A DNA stretch of 14,106 nt from UBA2239 sp050177075. GTDB lineage: Bacteria; Pseudomonadota; Gammaproteobacteria; Burkholderiales; UBA9220. Below are positions 7,701 to 14,106 of this stretch, piece by piece. The notes under the pieces are model-generated. The model saw only the letters and a list, made by a program, of their open reading frames with translations, was not told the origin of the DNA and ran no database searches. The DNA lies in NCBI GenBank assembly GCA_050177075.1, contig JBFXHL010000065.1, positions 1 to 14,106 on the forward strand, written 5' to 3'. The translations under genes and the position numbers were made by a program. Each line of letters begins with the position of its first letter. Position 1 is the stretch's first letter.

Positions 7701-9176
7701 GACCTCAAGCAGGTCAACCCCCAGGCTCTGGTGTCGGTGAAGCTGGTGGCCGAGCCCGGCGTCGGCACCATCGCCGCCGGCGTGGCCAAGGCCTACGCCG
7801 ACCTGATCACCATCTCCGGCTACGACGGCGGCACCGGCGCCAGCCCCATCGCCTCGGTGAAGTACGCCGGCACCCCGTGGGAGCTGGGCGTCACCGAAGC
7901 CCAAACCGTGCTGCGGGCCAATGGCCTGCGCAGCCGGGTGCGCCTGCAGACCGACGGCGGCCTGAAAACCGGCATGGACGTAGTGAAGGCCGCCATCCTC
8001 GGCGCCGAGAGCTTCGGCTTCGGCACCGCGCCGATGATCGCCCTCGGTTGCAAATACCTGCGCATCTGTCACCTGAACAACTGCGCCACCGGCGTTGCCA
8101 CCCAGAACGAGCGCCTGCGCAAGGATTATTTCATCGGTCTGCCCGAGATGGTGATGAACTACTTCACCTTCGTCGCCCAGGAAACCCGCGAGCTGATGGC
8201 CCGCCTCGGCGTGCGCAAGCTGGACGACCTCATCGGCCGCATGGACCTGCTGGAAGTGCTCGACGGCGAAACCGCCAAGCAGCGCAAGCTGGACATCCGC
8301 GTCCTGCTGGACCAGGGCGCCATCCCCGACTCCGAGCCCCGCTTCTGCACCCAGCCCACCAATCCGTCCTTCGACAAGGGCGAGCTGGCTGAGCAGATGG
8401 TCAAGGACGCCCTCGCCGCCATCAAGGCCAAGCAGCCTCTGGAGCTGTCCTACACGGTGCGCAACATCAACCGCTCCATCGGCGCCCGCCTCTCGGGCGA
8501 GATCGCCCGGGCCCATGGCGCCGACGGCCTGCCCGACGGCTGCCTGACCATCAGGCTCAGCGGCAGCGCCGGCCAGAGTTTCGGCGTCTGGAACGCCAGG
8601 GGCCTGACCCTGCACCTGGAAGGCGACGCCAACGACTACGTCGGCAAGGGCATGGCCGGCGGCCGCATCGTCATCCACCCGCCCAAGGGTTCGGCCTTCG
8701 TCGCCCACCACACCGCCATCATCGGCAATACCTGCCTCTACGGCGCCACCGGCGGCCAGCTCAACGCCGCGGGCATGGCCGGCGAGCGCTTCGCGGTGCG
8801 CAACTCCGGCGCCGTGGCCGTGGTGGAGGGCGCGGGCGACCACTGCTGCGAATACATGACCGGCGGCATCATCCTCGTCCTCGGCGACACCGGCCTCAAT
8901 TTCGGCGCCGGCATGACTGGCGGTTTCGCCATGGTCTATGACGAAAGCGGCCACTTCGCCGACCGCTACAACAACGAACTGGTGGACATCCACCGCATCA
9001 ACACCGAAAACACCGAGCAGTACCGCCACTACCTGCGGGAACGCCTGGAAGAGCACGCCAAGCTCACCGGCAGCGTACGGGCCCAGGAACTGCTCGACCA
9101 GTTCTCCGACCTGATCGGCAAGTTCTGGCTGGTGAAACCGAAAGCGCTGCATCTGGACAGCCTGCTTAAAGATTGA
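4722..9176 (+). CDS. gltB: Glutamate synthase (NADPH) large subunit GltB
   Basis: The large (alpha) subunit hydrolyses glutamine, channels the ammonia and reductively aminates 2-oxoglutarate to glutamate, using electrons relayed from GltD. The 1484 residues match bacterial GltB. Starting at the ATG at 4722 gives a 20-residue propeptide ahead of C21 (CGFGL), the class II amidotransferase nucleophile exposed by processing. R227 (in RFSTNTW) and HNGEIN at 247-252 complete the glutaminase site. The FMN/2-oxoglutarate synthase domain spans about residues 861-1177, with GGRSNSGEGGED and PPHHDIYSIEDL. The 3Fe-4S cysteines C1110, C1116 and C1121 show the family's C-X5-C-X4-C spacing. The C-terminal beta-helix domain (about 1260-1440) has the repeating G-X-X-G pattern. 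A weak GAG at about 4713 precedes the start; an in-frame TTG at 4704 would add six residues. gltD follows 17 bases after the stop. Confidence 0.98.
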   Translation: MDRQRWLDGTLYSPQFEQDSCGFGLMANMDDKASHWLVQTAITSLANMTHRGAVAADGKSGDGCGLLFKKPDSFLRAVAAECGFSVADLYAAGLVFLNRDPAVAEASRATLKRELEAQGLAVAGFRPVPTDNSPLGEYALATLPTIEQVFVNAPAGLDEDAFERKLYIARRRAEKALENSDKAFYIPTLSPKVISYKGLVMPAHLPVFYPDLSDARFASSLAVFHQRFSTNTWPEWRLAQPFRFLAHNGEINTLQGNRNWSRARERIFASEHIPSMDDVRPIVSSTGSDSYSMDNMLEGLVMGGVPLFRALRLMIPPAWQNVQSMDPDLRAFYEYNSMHMEPWDGPAGVVLTNGRYGVCILDRNGLRPARWVMTKDRHVTIASEIGVWDYKPEDVLQKGRVKPGQMVAVDLQEGKLLLAEDTDRIVKGAHPYRQWLKDNATRLESGINEDDTFPVLEPQASLIYQKLFNVSFEEQDQVLRVLAEEGQEAIGSMGDDTPMAVLSQKIRSPFDYLRQQFAQVTNPPIDPIREAIVMSLNTCFGPERNLFEETPGHAKRLEVASPVLSPEKFAKLTSLAEPEYRSLTLDLNYDPAKINLKSALENLARQAVEAVRAGNVILVLSDRNIAQDKLPIHALFAVGAVHHALIREGLRCNANLIADTGTARDPHHFACLIGYGATAVYPYVAYQAISDLIKSGEIKGQTLNESLYKYRKGINKGLLKILSKMGISTVASYRGAQLFEAVGLHDEVVAMCLQGTVSRIKGANFDDFEADQKSLVQFAYNTMEPLSQGGLLKFVYGGEYHAYNPDVVTELQKAVQKGDREAYQRFADLVNNRPVAMLRDLMKLKLDANPIPLDEVEPVEAILKRFDSAAMSLGALSPEAHEALAEGMNRLGGRSNSGEGGEDPARYGTIKMSKIKQVASGRFGVTPHYLVNAEVLQIKVAQGAKPGEGGQLPGDKVSPMIAKLRCSKPGISLISPPPHHDIYSIEDLAQLIFDLKQVNPQALVSVKLVAEPGVGTIAAGVAKAYADLITISGYDGGTGASPIASVKYAGTPWELGVTEAQTVLRANGLRSRVRLQTDGGLKTGMDVVKAAILGAESFGFGTAPMIALGCKYLRICHLNNCATGVATQNERLRKDYFIGLPEMVMNYFTFVAQETRELMARLGVRKLDDLIGRMDLLEVLDGETAKQRKLDIRVLLDQGAIPDSEPRFCTQPTNPSFDKGELAEQMVKDALAAIKAKQPLELSYTVRNINRSIGARLSGEIARAHGADGLPDGCLTIRLSGSAGQSFGVWNARGLTLHLEGDANDYVGKGMAGGRIVIHPPKGSAFVAHHTAIIGNTCLYGATGGQLNAAGMAGERFAVRNSGAVAVVEGAGDHCCEYMTGGIILVLGDTGLNFGAGMTGGFAMVYDESGHFADRYNNELVDIHRINTENTEQYRHYLRERLEEHAKLTGSVRAQELLDQFSDLIGKFWLVKPKALHLDSLLKD

Positions 9177-9193
9177 GCGCAATGGGGAAGAAA

Positions 9194-10591
9194 ATGGCTG
9201 ACGACGTTTTTCAATTTCTCAATATCGCCCGCCGGGACGGCGACAAAAAGGCCGCGGAGGCCCGCATCAAGGAATTCCGCGAAATTTATGCCCCCTTCGA
9301 CGCCGCTCAGGCCAAGGAACAGGCCGGGCGCTGCCTCGCCTGCGGCAACCCCTACTGCGAGTGGAAGTGCCCGGTGCACAACTACATTCCCAACTGGCTC
9401 AAGCTGGTGAAGGAAGGCAACCTGTTCGAAGCGGCGGAAATGTCCCACAAGACCAACTCCCTGCCGGAGATCTGCGGCCGGGTCTGCCCTCAGGACCGCC
9501 TGTGCGAAGGGGCCTGCACCCTCAACGCCGGTTTCGGCCCGGTGACCATCGGCCAGGTGGAGAAATACATCTCCGACGAAGCCTTCAAGGCCGGCTGGCG
9601 CCCCGACATGAGCAAGGTGGTGAAAACCGGCAAGCGCGTCGCCGTCATCGGCGCCGGCCCCGCCGGCCTGGGCTGCGCCGACATCCTGGTGCGCCACGGC
9701 GTGACCCCGGTGGTGTTCGACCGCTACGAGGAAATCGGCGGCCTCCTCACCTTCGGCATTCCCGAATTCAAGCTGGAAAAATCCGTCGTCAAGCGGCGCC
9801 GCGAGGTGATGGAAGGGATGGGGGTGGAGTTCCGCCTCGGCACCGACGTGGGCAAAGACGTCTCCTTCCAACAGCTGGTGGACGAATTCGACGCCGTGTT
9901 CCTCGGCATGGGCACCTACAGCTACATGAAGGGCGGCTTCCCCGGCGAGGACCTGCCCGGCGTGCTCGAAGCGTTGCCCTTCCTCATCTCCAACGTGCGC
10001 CACTGCCTCGGCCTGCCTGGGGAATTCGTCTCCATGGCGGGCAAGCGCGTAGTGGTGCTGGGCGGCGGCGACACCGCCATGGACTGCAACCGCACCTCCA
10101 TCCGTCAGGGCGCCGCTTCCGTGACCTGCGCCTACCGCCGGGACGAGGCCAACATGCCCGGCTCCAAACGGGAAGTGGCCAACGCCAAGGAAGAGGGCGT
10201 GCAGTTCCTGTGGAACCGGCAGCCAGTGGAAGTGGTGGGCAACGGCAAAGTCGAGGGCGTGAAGCTGGTCACCACCCAGCTCGGCGCCCCCGACCCCCGC
10301 GGCCGCCGTACGCCGGAAGTGATTCCCGGCAGCGAGGAAATCATTCCCTGCGACCACGTTATCGTGGCTTTCGGCTTCCGGCCCAACCCGCAACCCTGGT
10401 TCGCCGACTTCGGCATCGCCACCGACCAGGCCGGCCGCGTGGTGGCCAGCGGCCACCAGCATGCCTTCCAGACCGGCAACCCGAAAGTGTTCGCCGGCGG
10501 CGACATGGTGCGGGGCTCCGATCTGGTGGTGACGGCCATCAACGAAGGACGCCTGGCGGCCCGAGGCATCCTCGGCTACCTCGGGGTCTAA
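9194..10591 (+). CDS. gltD: Glutamate synthase (NADPH) small subunit GltD
   Basis: The small (beta) subunit oxidises NADPH with FAD and passes electrons through Fe-S clusters to GltB. The 465 residues from the ATG at 9194 begin MADDVFQFLNI, closely like the E. coli-type GltD N terminus (MSQNVYQFIDL). GGGGA (9184-9188) lies five bases upstream as a ribosome-binding site. An ATG at 9182 in the same frame would add four residues and cannot be excluded. Two cysteine clusters are visible: C47, C50, C55, C59 and C94, C98, C104, C108. They are followed by the FAD motif GAGPAG at 153-158, GGLLTFGIPEFKLEK, and the NADPH motif GGGDTA at 290-295. The protein ends with GGDMVRGSDLVVTAINEGR, the second FAD contact. 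It resembles the enteric GltD subtype. It is transcribed with gltB and followed by a strong terminator. Confidence 0.97.
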   Translation: MADDVFQFLNIARRDGDKKAAEARIKEFREIYAPFDAAQAKEQAGRCLACGNPYCEWKCPVHNYIPNWLKLVKEGNLFEAAEMSHKTNSLPEICGRVCPQDRLCEGACTLNAGFGPVTIGQVEKYISDEAFKAGWRPDMSKVVKTGKRVAVIGAGPAGLGCADILVRHGVTPVVFDRYEEIGGLLTFGIPEFKLEKSVVKRRREVMEGMGVEFRLGTDVGKDVSFQQLVDEFDAVFLGMGTYSYMKGGFPGEDLPGVLEALPFLISNVRHCLGLPGEFVSMAGKRVVVLGGGDTAMDCNRTSIRQGAASVTCAYRRDEANMPGSKREVANAKEEGVQFLWNRQPVEVVGNGKVEGVKLVTTQLGAPDPRGRRTPEVIPGSEEIIPCDHVIVAFGFRPNPQPWFADFGIATDQAGRVVASGHQHAFQTGNPKVFAGGDMVRGSDLVVTAINEGRLAARGILGYLGV

Positions 10592-10601
10592 TCCCTAACA
10601 T

Positions 10602-10634
10602 CCGGGGCCAGCGCAAGCTGGCCTCGGCTTTTTT
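10602..10634 (+). terminator. Rho-independent terminator after gltD
   Basis: An 11-bp stem (10602-10612 with 10617-10627, one G-T wobble) closes on GCAA, a stable GNRA-type tetraloop. One C and then six T (10629-10634) follow. The hairpin begins 10 bases after the gltD stop. The T-run ends only 13 bases before the hemE start codon, so it separates gltBD from hemE-priA or attenuates readthrough into them. Confidence 0.88.
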
Positions 10635-10647
10635 GCGGCGGGAAACC

Positions 10648-11709
10648 ATGAGCAAACTGAAAAACGACACCTTCCTGCGCGCCCTGCTGCGCCAGCCCAC
10701 CGACTACACCCCCATCTGGATGATGCGCCAGGCGGGCCGCTACCTGCCGGAATACAACGAAACCCGCGCCCGGGCCGGCAATTTCCTCAACCTGTGCAAG
10801 AATCCGGACCTGGCCACCGAGGTGACGCTCCAGCCCCTGGCCCGCTTTCCCCTCGACGCGGCGATCCTGTTCTCCGACATCCTCACCATCCCCGACGCCA
10901 TGGGCCTGGGCCTGTACTTCTCCCAGGGCGAGGGCCCCAAGTTCGAGCGCCCCCTGCGGGACGAATGGGAAATCCGCGACCTCGCCGTTCCCGACCCCGA
11001 CGTCCACCTGCGCTACGTCATGGATGCCGTGCGCCAGATCCGCAAGGCTCTCAACAACGAAGTACCCCTGATCGGTTTCTCCGGCAGCCCCTTCACCCTC
11101 GCCTGCTACATGGTGGAAGGAGGCTCCAGCAGCGACTTCGCCCTGGTGAAAACCATGGCCTACAGCCGCCCGGAACTGTTGCACCGCATCCTGGAGGTCA
11201 ACGCCCAGGCGGTGACCGTTTACCTCAATGCCCAGATCGAGGCCGGCGCCCAGGCGGTAATGGTATTCGACTCCTGGGGCGGCGCCCTGTCCCACGCCGC
11301 TTACCGGGAATTCTCCCTCGCCTACATGGAGCGCATCGTCGCCGGCCTGAAGCGGGAGCACAACGGCGAGAAGGTGCCGGTGATCCTCTTCACCAAGGGC
11401 GGCGGCCTGTGGCTGGAATCCATCGCCGCCACCGGCTGCGACGCCGTCGGCCTGGACTGGACCGTGGATATCGGCGAGGCCCGCCGCCGCGTCGGCGACC
11501 AGGTGGCCCTCCAGGGCAACCTGGACCCGGCGGTGCTGCTCTCCACCCCCGAGGCGGTGCGGCGCGAAGCGGAAAAAGTGCTGGCCAGCTACGGTCAGGG
11601 TTCCGGCCACGTCTTCAACCTGGGCCACGGCATTTCCCAGTTCACCCCGCCGGAAAACGCCGCCGCCCTGGTAGAGGCGGTCCACGAGCTGAGCCGGCAA
11701 TACCACTGA
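10648..11709 (+). CDS. hemE: Uroporphyrinogen decarboxylase (HemE)
   Basis: Decarboxylates the four acetate side chains of uroporphyrinogen III to give coproporphyrinogen III in haem synthesis; cytoplasmic and cofactor-free. The 353 residues match the bacterial enzyme (about 354). Both family signatures are present: PIWMMRQAGRYLPEY near the N terminus, with R27 and R31, and GFSGSPFTLACYMVEGG. Other active-site residues are D77 (in FSDIL), Y154, S209 (in FDSWGG) and H327 (in NLGHGI), at the positions I recall for the E. coli protein. The ATG at 10648 has GGGA at 10640-10643 as a ribosome-binding site. The same frame is open far upstream through gltD, but that extension is not homologous. It stands directly behind the gltD terminator, and I see no convincing promoter of its own. 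priA begins 19 bases after its stop. Confidence 0.98.
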   Translation: MSKLKNDTFLRALLRQPTDYTPIWMMRQAGRYLPEYNETRARAGNFLNLCKNPDLATEVTLQPLARFPLDAAILFSDILTIPDAMGLGLYFSQGEGPKFERPLRDEWEIRDLAVPDPDVHLRYVMDAVRQIRKALNNEVPLIGFSGSPFTLACYMVEGGSSSDFALVKTMAYSRPELLHRILEVNAQAVTVYLNAQIEAGAQAVMVFDSWGGALSHAAYREFSLAYMERIVAGLKREHNGEKVPVILFTKGGGLWLESIAATGCDAVGLDWTVDIGEARRRVGDQVALQGNLDPAVLLSTPEAVRREAEKVLASYGQGSGHVFNLGHGISQFTPPENAAALVEAVHELSRQYH

Positions 11710-11728
11710 CGGGGCGGCGGGGCGGACC

Positions 11729-13924
11729 ATGGCGCCACCCATCGCCCGCGTCGTTCTCGACGTCCCCCTCGACGAGGCCTTCGACTACTTGGCCCCCGGC
11801 GCCACGCCCGAAGACATCGGTCGCCGCGTCCGGGTCCCCTTCGGCCGCCGCCAGGCGGTGGGGGTGCTGGTGGGGCTGGGCGATCGCAGCGACCTGCCCG
11901 CCGCCAAGCTCAAGACCGTCACCCACATCTTCCGCGACACGCCGCCCCTTTCGGCGGCGGACCTGAAGCTGCTGCGCTTCTGCGCAGACTACTACCACCA
12001 TCCCCTCGGCGAGGTGGTCCTCAACAGCCTGCCCACCCGCCTGCGCCAGAGCGGCGAACAAAACCTGCCGTCGCGGCGGCGCTATCAGCTGACCCAGACC
12101 GGCCAAGCCCTGGACCCGGCGCAGCTACCGCCCCGTGCCGGGGTGCAAAGAAAGCTCCTCGCCCTGCTGCGGGAGAAGGGCGCCGCCTACCGGGAGGAAA
12201 TCGCCGACCTCGCCGCCAGCGCCCCCCTGGCGCTGAAACAGTTCCTCGCCCAGGACTGGGTGGAAGAGCAAACGGAACTGCCGGATATTGCCCGGCCGGC
12301 CGGTGAGCCTCCCGCCCTTCCCCGTCTCTCTCCCTCCCAGGAGGCAGCGGTCCGGGCCGTGCGCGACGCCGGCCCGGCCTACCGGGTGTGGCTGCTCCAC
12401 GGCATCACCGGCAGCGGCAAAACCGAGGTCTACCTGCGCCTCATCGCCGACTCCCTGGAGGCAGGGCGCCAGGCCCTGGTGCTGGTGCCGGAGATCAACC
12501 TCACCCCGCAGCTGGAGGAGCGCATCCGCCGGCGCTTTCCCGGCCGGGCTCTGGTCAGCCTCCACAGCGGCCTCAACGATACCGAGCGGGTCCACCACTG
12601 GCTGCTGGCCCAGGCGGGGCGGGCGGACATCGTTCTCGGCACCCGCCTGTCGGTCTTTACCCCCCTCCCCCGCCTGGGGCTGATCGTGGTGGACGAGGAG
12701 CACGACGGCTCCTACAAGCAGCAGGACGGCCTGCGTTACTCGGCCCGGGACGTGGCGGTGGTCCGCGCCAATCAAAGGAACGTCCCCATTGTGCTGGGTT
12801 CGGCTACGCCCTCCCTGGAAAGCTGGCACAACGCGCAAACGGGCCGCTATACCCTGCTGGAACTGCCCGAGCGGGCGGCGGAAAACGCCGCCTTGCCCGC
12901 CGTGCACCTGGTGGACGCGCGCCACCACAAGCCGGACCACGGCTTCACCGCCCCCCTGCTCAAGGCCCTCGCCACCCGGCTGGAACGGGGGGAGCAGAGC
13001 CTGGTGTTCATCAACCGCCGGGGCTTCGCTCCCGTCCTCTTGTGCTCCGCCTGCGGCTGGGCCGCCCCCTGCCACCGCTGCGCCACCCGACTGGTGGTCC
13101 ACCTGCGGGAACGCATCCTGCGCTGCCACCACTGCGGCCACGAGGAGCGCATTCCCCTCGCCTGCCCCGCCTGCGGCAACGCCGACCTGGTCACCGTCGG
13201 CCACGGCACCCAGCGGGTGGAGGAAACCCTCGCCGCCCGCTTTCCCGAGGCCCGCGTTCTGCGGGTGGACCGGGATAGCACCCGGCGCAAGCACGCCCTG
13301 CGGGACATGCTGGACCAAGTCCACGGCGGCGAGGCCGACATCCTGGTGGGCACCCAGATGCTGGCCAAGGGCCACGATTTTCCCCAGCTCACCCTAGTAG
13401 GCATTCTCGACGCCGACGGCGCCCTCTACAGTTCGGACTTCCGCGCCTCGGAGCGGCTCTTTTCCCAACTGATGCAGGTGGCGGGGAGGGCGGGGCGGGC
13501 GGGGGCGGGCGGCGAGGTGCTGATTCAGACCAGCTTCCCCGACCACCCCCTTTACGCCGCCATCCAGCGCCACGACTACGCCGCCTTCGCCGCCGCCCTG
13601 TTGGACGAGCGTCGCATGGCCCGCTTTCCCCCTTTCTGCCATCAGGCCCTGTTGCGGGCGGAGGCCCCGTCTCTCGCCAGCGCCCTGGATTTCCTGCAGC
13701 AGGCCATGAATGCGGCTAAACGCCTGGACTACCCGGTGGAGATCTACGACCCGGTGCCGGCCCAGATGGCCCGGCTGGCGGGCAAGGAGCGGGCCCACCT
13801 GCTGGTGCAGGCCGATGCCCGCAAGCCCCTGCAGGCCTTTCTCGCTCGCTGGATGGCGGTCCTTCGCGGGGACAAGCAGCATAAGGTGCGCTGGTCCCTG
13901 GACGTGGACCCGCTGGAATTTTAG
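11729..13924 (+). CDS. priA: Primosomal replication-restart helicase PriA
   Basis: PriA recognises stalled forks and D-loops, unwinds the lagging strand 3' to 5', and loads the primosome to restart replication. The 731 residues match E. coli PriA (732). The N-terminal 3'-DNA-binding domain covers about residues 1-105. Helicase motifs follow: Walker A GITGSGKT at 225-232, DEEH at 322-325, GSATPS, and motif VI QVAGRAGRAG at about 13475-13505. The zinc-binding module has eight cysteines (C439, C442, C448, C451, C466, C469, C479, C482), the canonical PriA spacing. The start is the ATG at 11729; its upstream region is extremely G-rich (11711-11726), so the Shine-Dalgarno is ill defined. It is probably cotranscribed with hemE. 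The motif VI codons form an unusually dense G-run series. The stop codon overlaps that of the convergent PilZ-type gene. Confidence 0.98.
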   Translation: MAPPIARVVLDVPLDEAFDYLAPGATPEDIGRRVRVPFGRRQAVGVLVGLGDRSDLPAAKLKTVTHIFRDTPPLSAADLKLLRFCADYYHHPLGEVVLNSLPTRLRQSGEQNLPSRRRYQLTQTGQALDPAQLPPRAGVQRKLLALLREKGAAYREEIADLAASAPLALKQFLAQDWVEEQTELPDIARPAGEPPALPRLSPSQEAAVRAVRDAGPAYRVWLLHGITGSGKTEVYLRLIADSLEAGRQALVLVPEINLTPQLEERIRRRFPGRALVSLHSGLNDTERVHHWLLAQAGRADIVLGTRLSVFTPLPRLGLIVVDEEHDGSYKQQDGLRYSARDVAVVRANQRNVPIVLGSATPSLESWHNAQTGRYTLLELPERAAENAALPAVHLVDARHHKPDHGFTAPLLKALATRLERGEQSLVFINRRGFAPVLLCSACGWAAPCHRCATRLVVHLRERILRCHHCGHEERIPLACPACGNADLVTVGHGTQRVEETLAARFPEARVLRVDRDSTRRKHALRDMLDQVHGGEADILVGTQMLAKGHDFPQLTLVGILDADGALYSSDFRASERLFSQLMQVAGRAGRAGAGGEVLIQTSFPDHPLYAAIQRHDYAAFAAALLDERRMARFPPFCHQALLRAEAPSLASALDFLQQAMNAAKRLDYPVEIYDPVPAQMARLAGKERAHLLVQADARKPLQAFLARWMAVLRGDKQHKVRWSLDVDPLEF
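13483..13509 (+). other. Putative G-quadruplex-forming tract inside priA
   Basis: Six runs of three to five G (13483-13486, 13488-13490, 13492-13495, 13497-13499, 13501-13505, 13507-13509) are separated by single bases. That is the pattern of a very stable three-tier parallel quadruplex. It lies on the coding strand, so it would form in the non-template DNA and in the mRNA. It encodes the glycine/arginine-rich helicase motif VI region. It is a sequence pattern only; no structure is demonstrated. Confidence 0.55.
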
Positions 13925-14106
13925 CCAGCCGCCGCGGTGTACTGGGCGATGGCGCGCAGGGCGGCGGTTTCGTCGCTGACGAAGTCCACGAACTGGAGGC
14001 CGATGCGGTAATGCCCCCCATCTCCGTCGGTCGGCTCCCGACTACCCGGCAGCGGGCCTGGACCAGGGTCTGGCCGTCGTCCAGGGGAAGCAGGAAATAG
14101 ACGTGG
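13921..14106 (-). CDS. PilZ-domain protein, C-terminal part; frame apparently broken by one base
   Basis: On the minus strand, 13921-14013 reads HYRIGLQFVDFVSDETAALR and onward to a stop at 13921-13923. This is the end of a PilZ domain (G-hydrophobic-QF-hydrophobic pattern), the c-di-GMP-binding fold. Further upstream, 14030-14105 reads HVYFLLPLDDGQTLVQ then ARCRVVGSR, the preceding PilZ strands, but in another frame. Adding one C to the six-C run at 14014-14019 on the + strand joins them as TEMGGHYRIG. The slip could lie anywhere from about 14014 to 14045. As written, the upstream frame would miss the normal stop and run on antisense to priA until 13716. The 5' part, including the usual RxxxR c-di-GMP motif, is outside the window, so ligand binding cannot be judged. 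The gene converges on priA and overlaps it by four bases. It may be a sequencing error, a decayed gene or a slippage-prone gene. Confidence 0.7.
   Translation of the reverse strand, partial: PRLFPASPGRRPDPGPGPLPGSREPTDGDGGHYRIGLQFVDFVSDETAALRAIAQYTAAAG

Noticed and set aside
7233..9182. A 649-codon open frame on the minus strand opposite gltB
   Set aside because: It is a mirror of the GC-rich gltB coding frame: rich in G, A, V, H, D and L with no recognisable domain, while gltB on the + strand is unambiguous and complete. The same applies to long minus-strand frames opposite aroB, dgt, gltD, hemE and priA.
10587..10601. TCTAAT and TAACAT as possible -10 boxes for hemE
   Set aside because: TCTAAT lacks the critical second-position A, TAACAT matches only four positions, and neither has a plausible -35 upstream. 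Both also lie upstream of the terminator hairpin.
9361..10647. Open frame upstream of and in phase with hemE, suggesting a 782-residue protein
   Set aside because: The extension overlaps gltD in another frame and reads as Arg/Pro/Gly-rich noise. HemE homology starts exactly at the ATG at 10648, which has a ribosome-binding site.
13716..14021. Minus-strand open frame beginning MGGITASASSS
   Set aside because: It is the out-of-phase continuation of the PilZ-type gene after the presumed one-base slip, and runs antisense to priA. It has no homology of its own.
1..14106. A novel defence, mobile or biosynthetic system
   Set aside because: Every complete gene belongs to a well-known conserved family in a familiar order. 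I saw no transposase, integrase, toxin-antitoxin pair, direct-repeat array, tRNA or unexplained gap longer than about 90 bases.

Overview
The window carries conserved chromosomal housekeeping genes from a GC-rich Gram-negative bacterium. The gene order pilQ-aroK-aroB-dgt-gltB-gltD-hemE-priA, the proteobacterial style of each protein, and the strong third-position G/C bias point to a betaproteobacterium. A Rhodocyclales-like lineage (Azoarcus, Thauera, Dechloromonas, Azospira type) is the best guess. That placement rests on remembered synteny and was not checked by a search.

Layout: (1) 1-1823 is the 3' part of pilQ, the type IV pilus secretin; its 5' end lies outside the window. A perfect 12-bp hairpin with a T-run follows. 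(2) 1897-4634 holds three tightly packed, overlapping genes: aroK and aroB (shikimate pathway) and dgt (HD-domain dNTP triphosphohydrolase). (3) 4661-9176 and 9194-10591 hold a recognisable sigma70-type promoter followed by gltB and gltD, the two subunits of NADPH-dependent glutamate synthase. A second strong hairpin plus T-run closes this unit. (4) 10648-13924 holds hemE (uroporphyrinogen decarboxylase) and priA (primosomal helicase), 19 bases apart. (5) 13921-14106, on the opposite strand, is the C-terminal part of a PilZ-domain gene that converges on priA. Its stop codon overlaps the priA stop. Its reading frame appears broken by one base, most simply in a run of six C on the + strand.

Together the genes supply aromatic precursors (AroB makes 3-dehydroquinate, AroK phosphorylates shikimate), assimilate ammonia through glutamate (GltBD), make haem precursors (HemE, from glutamate-derived tetrapyrroles), and maintain nucleotide pools and replication forks (Dgt, PriA). 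They are flanked by a pilus gene on one side and a putative c-di-GMP receptor gene on the other. All catalytic residues I checked in the seven complete proteins are present. No stretch longer than about 90 bases lacks a gene. I saw no tRNA, rRNA, insertion sequence, CRISPR array or prophage gene.

I did not find a new multi-gene system. The points most worth a second look are the frame-broken PilZ gene, a dense G-quadruplex-type run inside the priA helicase motif VI codons, and two terminators squeezed directly in front of essential genes that have no obvious promoter of their own.
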